From: an uncultured Methylobacillus sp.
Lineage (GTDB): Bacteria > Pseudomonadota > Gammaproteobacteria > Burkholderiales > Methylophilaceae
DNA: 10,314 bases
Assembly: GCA_946481235.1 (NCBI GenBank)
Contig: CAMLME010000063.1
Location: 1-10,314, forward strand
Reading direction: 5' to 3'
Every line of letters begins with the position of its first letter. The stretch's first letter is position 1. This document shows, in pieces, positions 9,006 through 10,314 of the stretch. The notes beneath the pieces are model-generated. The model searched no databases. It worked only from the letters and a program-made list of their open reading frames with translations, and had not been told where the DNA came from. Position numbers and translations under genes: made by a program.

Positions 9006-9034
9006 ATTCTAGCACACTGGCTTGATCTAATTAC
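9006..9034 (-). promoter_or_regulatory. Probable extended -10 promoter of typA
   Basis: On the minus strand TGCTAGAAT gives an extended -10 (TGN followed by TAGAAT at 9011-9006). The -35, about 17 bp upstream near 9029-9034, is weak, as is common with extended -10 promoters. Transcription would start near 8999, leaving a short leader of about 23 nt before the typA ATG. Confidence 0.55.
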
Positions 9035-9046
9035 CATGTACCATAT

Positions 9047-9060
9047 GATGAAACTTCATC
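9047..9060. repeat. 14-bp inverted repeat between the divergent promoters
   Basis: GATGAA, spacer AC, TTCATC: a perfect 6-bp inverted repeat with a 2-bp spacer, 36 bp from the typA -10 and 41 bp before the helicase -35. It has the form of a small operator and could serve both promoters, but no regulator can be named. Confidence 0.35.
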
Positions 9061-9101
9061 CGCATGTTTGGCGGCAGACCCGCAGCGACGCAAAATACTG
9101 A

Positions 9102-9129
9102 TTGACAAGATGATTTATACACCTATAAT
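9102..9129 (+). promoter_or_regulatory. Near-consensus sigma-70 promoter of the DEAD-box helicase gene
   Basis: A consensus TTGACA (9102-9107) and a consensus TATAAT (9124-9129) are separated by 16 bp, one less than optimal. Transcription should begin near 9136, about 200 nt before the GTG start, so the gene carries a long untranslated leader. The strength of the promoter suggests high basal synthesis with control acting later, in the leader. Confidence 0.88.
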
Positions 9130-9137
9130 GCGCGCTT

Positions 9138-9329
9138 CGTCGCAGTTCACTGAACTGACGATTCATCGCCCTGACCCCTCTAGAAGTCGTTTCGTTACTT
9201 CTCTTGTTTTTACCGGTTAGCGTCGATGCCCGAGCGCCGGTAAGAATTCCAACCAGAATTCTGTGCCCCTTTCTGTCCGATGACAGAGCTGTGCCTGCTT
9301 GCGTATTTACTATTCCTCTCGTTAAGGAA
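9138..9329 (+). promoter_or_regulatory. Structured 5' leader of the DEAD-box helicase mRNA
   Basis: Successive hairpins fill most of the leader. H1: CAGTTC (9143-9148), loop ACT, GAACTG (9152-9157), extended by CGT/ACG. H2: AGAAGTCG (9182-9189), loop TTT, CG plus a TT bulge, ACTTCT (9197-9202), followed by the T-rich 9203-9211. H3: TACCGG (9211-9216) with CCGGTA (9237-9242), plus an inner stem. H4: AGAATTC (9243-9249), loop CAACCA, GAATTCT (9256-9262). H5: TCTGTC (9272-9277), loop CGAT, GACAGA (9282-9287). A last weak stem, TTCCT (9313-9317) with AGGAA (9325-9329), covers the Shine-Dalgarno sequence. Long structured leaders are known for E. coli deaD and other cold-induced RNA-handling genes. 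I do not recognise this as a named RNA family. Confidence 0.65.
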
Positions 9330-9334
9330 AAATT

Positions 9335-10314
9335 GTGTCTTTTGAAAATCTGAACCTTCACCCGTCCATTCTTCACGCTTTGCAAGAAGCGGGTTATACC
9401 GAAGCTACGCCCATTCAGGCCGAAGCCATTCCTGAAATCATGGCTGGCCACGACCTGATGGCGTCTGCACAAACCGGTACCGGCAAAACCGCTGCCTTTA
9501 TTGTGCCCGCACTCAACCTGCTGGCTACGCCGCATCCATCCAAGAGCCGCGGCCCGCGCATCCTGGTACTCGTACCGACACGCGAACTTGCAGCCCAAGT
9601 GAACGAAGCCGCACGCAAGTACGGCAAGTTCATCCGCGCACGCACCGTCAGCATCGTCGGCGGCATGCCTTACCCGCTGCAAAACAAGTTGCTGTCGCAA
9701 CCGCTGGATATCCTGGTCGCAACGCCGGGCCGACTGCTGGACCACATGGAACGCGGCCGCATCGATCTTTCCCGTCTGCAAATGCTGATCCTGGATGAAG
9801 CCGACCGCATGCTGGACATGGGCTTCATGCCTGACGTCGAGCGCATCTGCTCCGCACTGCCGGGCGAACGCCAAACCCTGCTGTTCTCGGCCACGCTGGA
9901 AGGCAACATTGCACGCATCGCGTCGCAAATCCTGCGCAACCCCAAGACCATCCAGATCGCCGCGCAACAGGCCAAGCACGAAAACATCGAGCAACGCCTG
10001 CACTTCGTCGACGACATGGGCCACAAGAACAAGCTGCTGGAGCACCTGCTGATCGCTCCGGACGTGAACCAGGCCATCGTGTTCACCTCCACCAAGCGCC
10101 ACGCCGAACTGCTGTCGGAAGACCTGATCGCCGCCGGCCACAAGGCTGCCGCGCTGCATGGCGACATGACCCAGGGCGCGCGTAACCGCACGCTGACCAA
10201 GCTGCGCCACGGCGACGTGAACGTACTGGTCGCCACCGACGTTGCCGCTCGCGGTATCGACATCGCCGGCATCAGCCACGTCATCAACTACGACCTGCCG
10301 AAGTTCGCCGAAGA
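9335..10314 (+). CDS. DEAD-box ATP-dependent RNA helicase (partial, C-terminus beyond right edge)
   Basis: ATP-dependent RNA helicase of the bacterial DeaD/RhlE/SrmB group, which unwinds short RNA duplexes during ribosome assembly, RNA decay or cold adaptation. The 326 complete codons show the motifs in order: Q motif (F3, then GYTEATPIQ 20-28), motif I AQTGTGKT (45-52), Ia PTRELA (81-86), Ib TPGR (130-133), II DEAD (154-157), III SAT (185-187), IV VFTSTKR (249-255), and V ATDVAARGID (300-309). Motif VI and the C-terminal extension, which would separate RhlE from other subfamilies, lie past the edge. The start is a GTG at 9335 with AAGGA 6 nt upstream; an in-frame TAA at 9323 excludes anything longer. 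The gene has its own strong promoter and a structured leader. Confidence 0.95.
   Translation, partial: MSFENLNLHPSILHALQEAGYTEATPIQAEAIPEIMAGHDLMASAQTGTGKTAAFIVPALNLLATPHPSKSRGPRILVLVPTRELAAQVNEAARKYGKFIRARTVSIVGGMPYPLQNKLLSQPLDILVATPGRLLDHMERGRIDLSRLQMLILDEADRMLDMGFMPDVERICSALPGERQTLLFSATLEGNIARIASQILRNPKTIQIAAQQAKHENIEQRLHFVDDMGHKNKLLEHLLIAPDVNQAIVFTSTKRHAELLSEDLIAAGHKAAALHGDMTQGARNRTLTKLRHGDVNVLVATDVAARGIDIAGISHVINYDLPKFAE

Larger units (their letters stand above)
8977..9334. other. Divergent regulatory region between typA and the DEAD-box helicase gene
   Basis: This 358-bp stretch has no convincing protein gene. From left to right it holds the short typA leader and extended -10 promoter, a 14-bp inverted repeat (9047-9060), the helicase sigma-70 promoter (9102-9129), and the structured helicase leader (about 9136-9334). 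Two tiny ATG frames (9226-9243 and 9280-9345) lack ribosome binding sites and are not called. Confidence 0.8.

Noticed and set aside
8977..9015. N-terminal extension of TypA from a GTG at 9015
   Set aside because: The GTG directly abuts the probable -10 element, and TypA proteins begin at or near [19 protein letters not shown].
9226..9243. Five-codon frame MPERR in the helicase leader
   Set aside because: It has no ribosome binding site and sits inside hairpin H3; frames this short are common by chance.
9280..9345. 21-codon frame in the helicase leader (MTELCLLAYLLFLSLRKNCVF) overlapping the helicase start
   Set aside because: It has no Shine-Dalgarno sequence, and its ATG lies in the loop and stem of hairpin H5. 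It could be a leader peptide but nothing beyond the open frame supports it.
9056..10279. Long minus-strand open frame of 407 codons opposite the helicase gene
   Set aside because: It lies entirely antisense to a helicase with all DEAD-box motifs in order, starts beyond any promoter or ribosome binding site, and its translation has the Gln/Ala/Asp-rich composition typical of a shadow frame in GC-rich coding DNA.

Overview
The window looks like an ordinary chromosomal segment of a betaproteobacterium. The support is the moderately high GC content, the style of the TypA, RmuC and DEAD-box helicase proteins, and the HDOD/CHASE2/SH3/M48 gene set. A member of the Nitrosomonadales (Gallionella or Sideroxydans-like) is my best guess, but this is an impression from protein style, not a search result. 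I see no insertion sequence, tRNA, rRNA, CRISPR array or prophage gene.

Layout. (1) Positions 1-1977, minus strand: rmuC (DNA recombination protein), an unrecognised 58-residue gene, moaD, and the start of moaE, which runs off the left edge. The last three are joined by a 1-nt overlap and a 1-nt gap. (2) Positions 1978-2145: a short AT-rich divergent intergenic region. (3) Positions 2146-7097, plus strand: a compact five-gene cluster. It encodes an HDOD protein with a C-terminal receiver domain, a CHASE2 membrane sensor, an exported SH3-domain protein, an exported M48 zinc metalloprotease, and a DUF456 membrane protein. The first four overlap by 1-4 nt. (4) Positions 7128-7156: a near-ideal hairpin terminator that works in both directions. 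(5) Positions 7168-8976, minus strand: typA/bipA, a ribosome-associated GTPase. (6) Positions 8977-9334: a 358-bp divergent regulatory region with a typA promoter, a near-consensus sigma-70 promoter for the helicase, and a leader of about 200 nt made of successive hairpins. (7) Positions 9335-10314, plus strand: a GTG-initiated DEAD-box RNA helicase cut by the right edge.

How the genes fit together. The central cluster looks like an envelope-sensing and envelope-maintenance unit: a periplasmic CHASE2 sensor, a secreted SH3 protein and a periplasmic metalloprotease, with a cytoplasmic HDOD protein as signalling partner. Both signalling proteins carry domains that appear to have lost key catalytic residues. 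The receiver domain lacks the conserved Lys and probably the acidic pair. The C-terminal part of the CHASE2 protein aligns by eye with a class III nucleotide cyclase that has lost one metal-binding Asp and the transition-state Asn/Arg. The unit may therefore signal by protein contact rather than by phosphotransfer or cAMP synthesis; this is inference. The most interesting non-coding element is the structured helicase leader, a candidate autoregulatory or temperature-sensing RNA.
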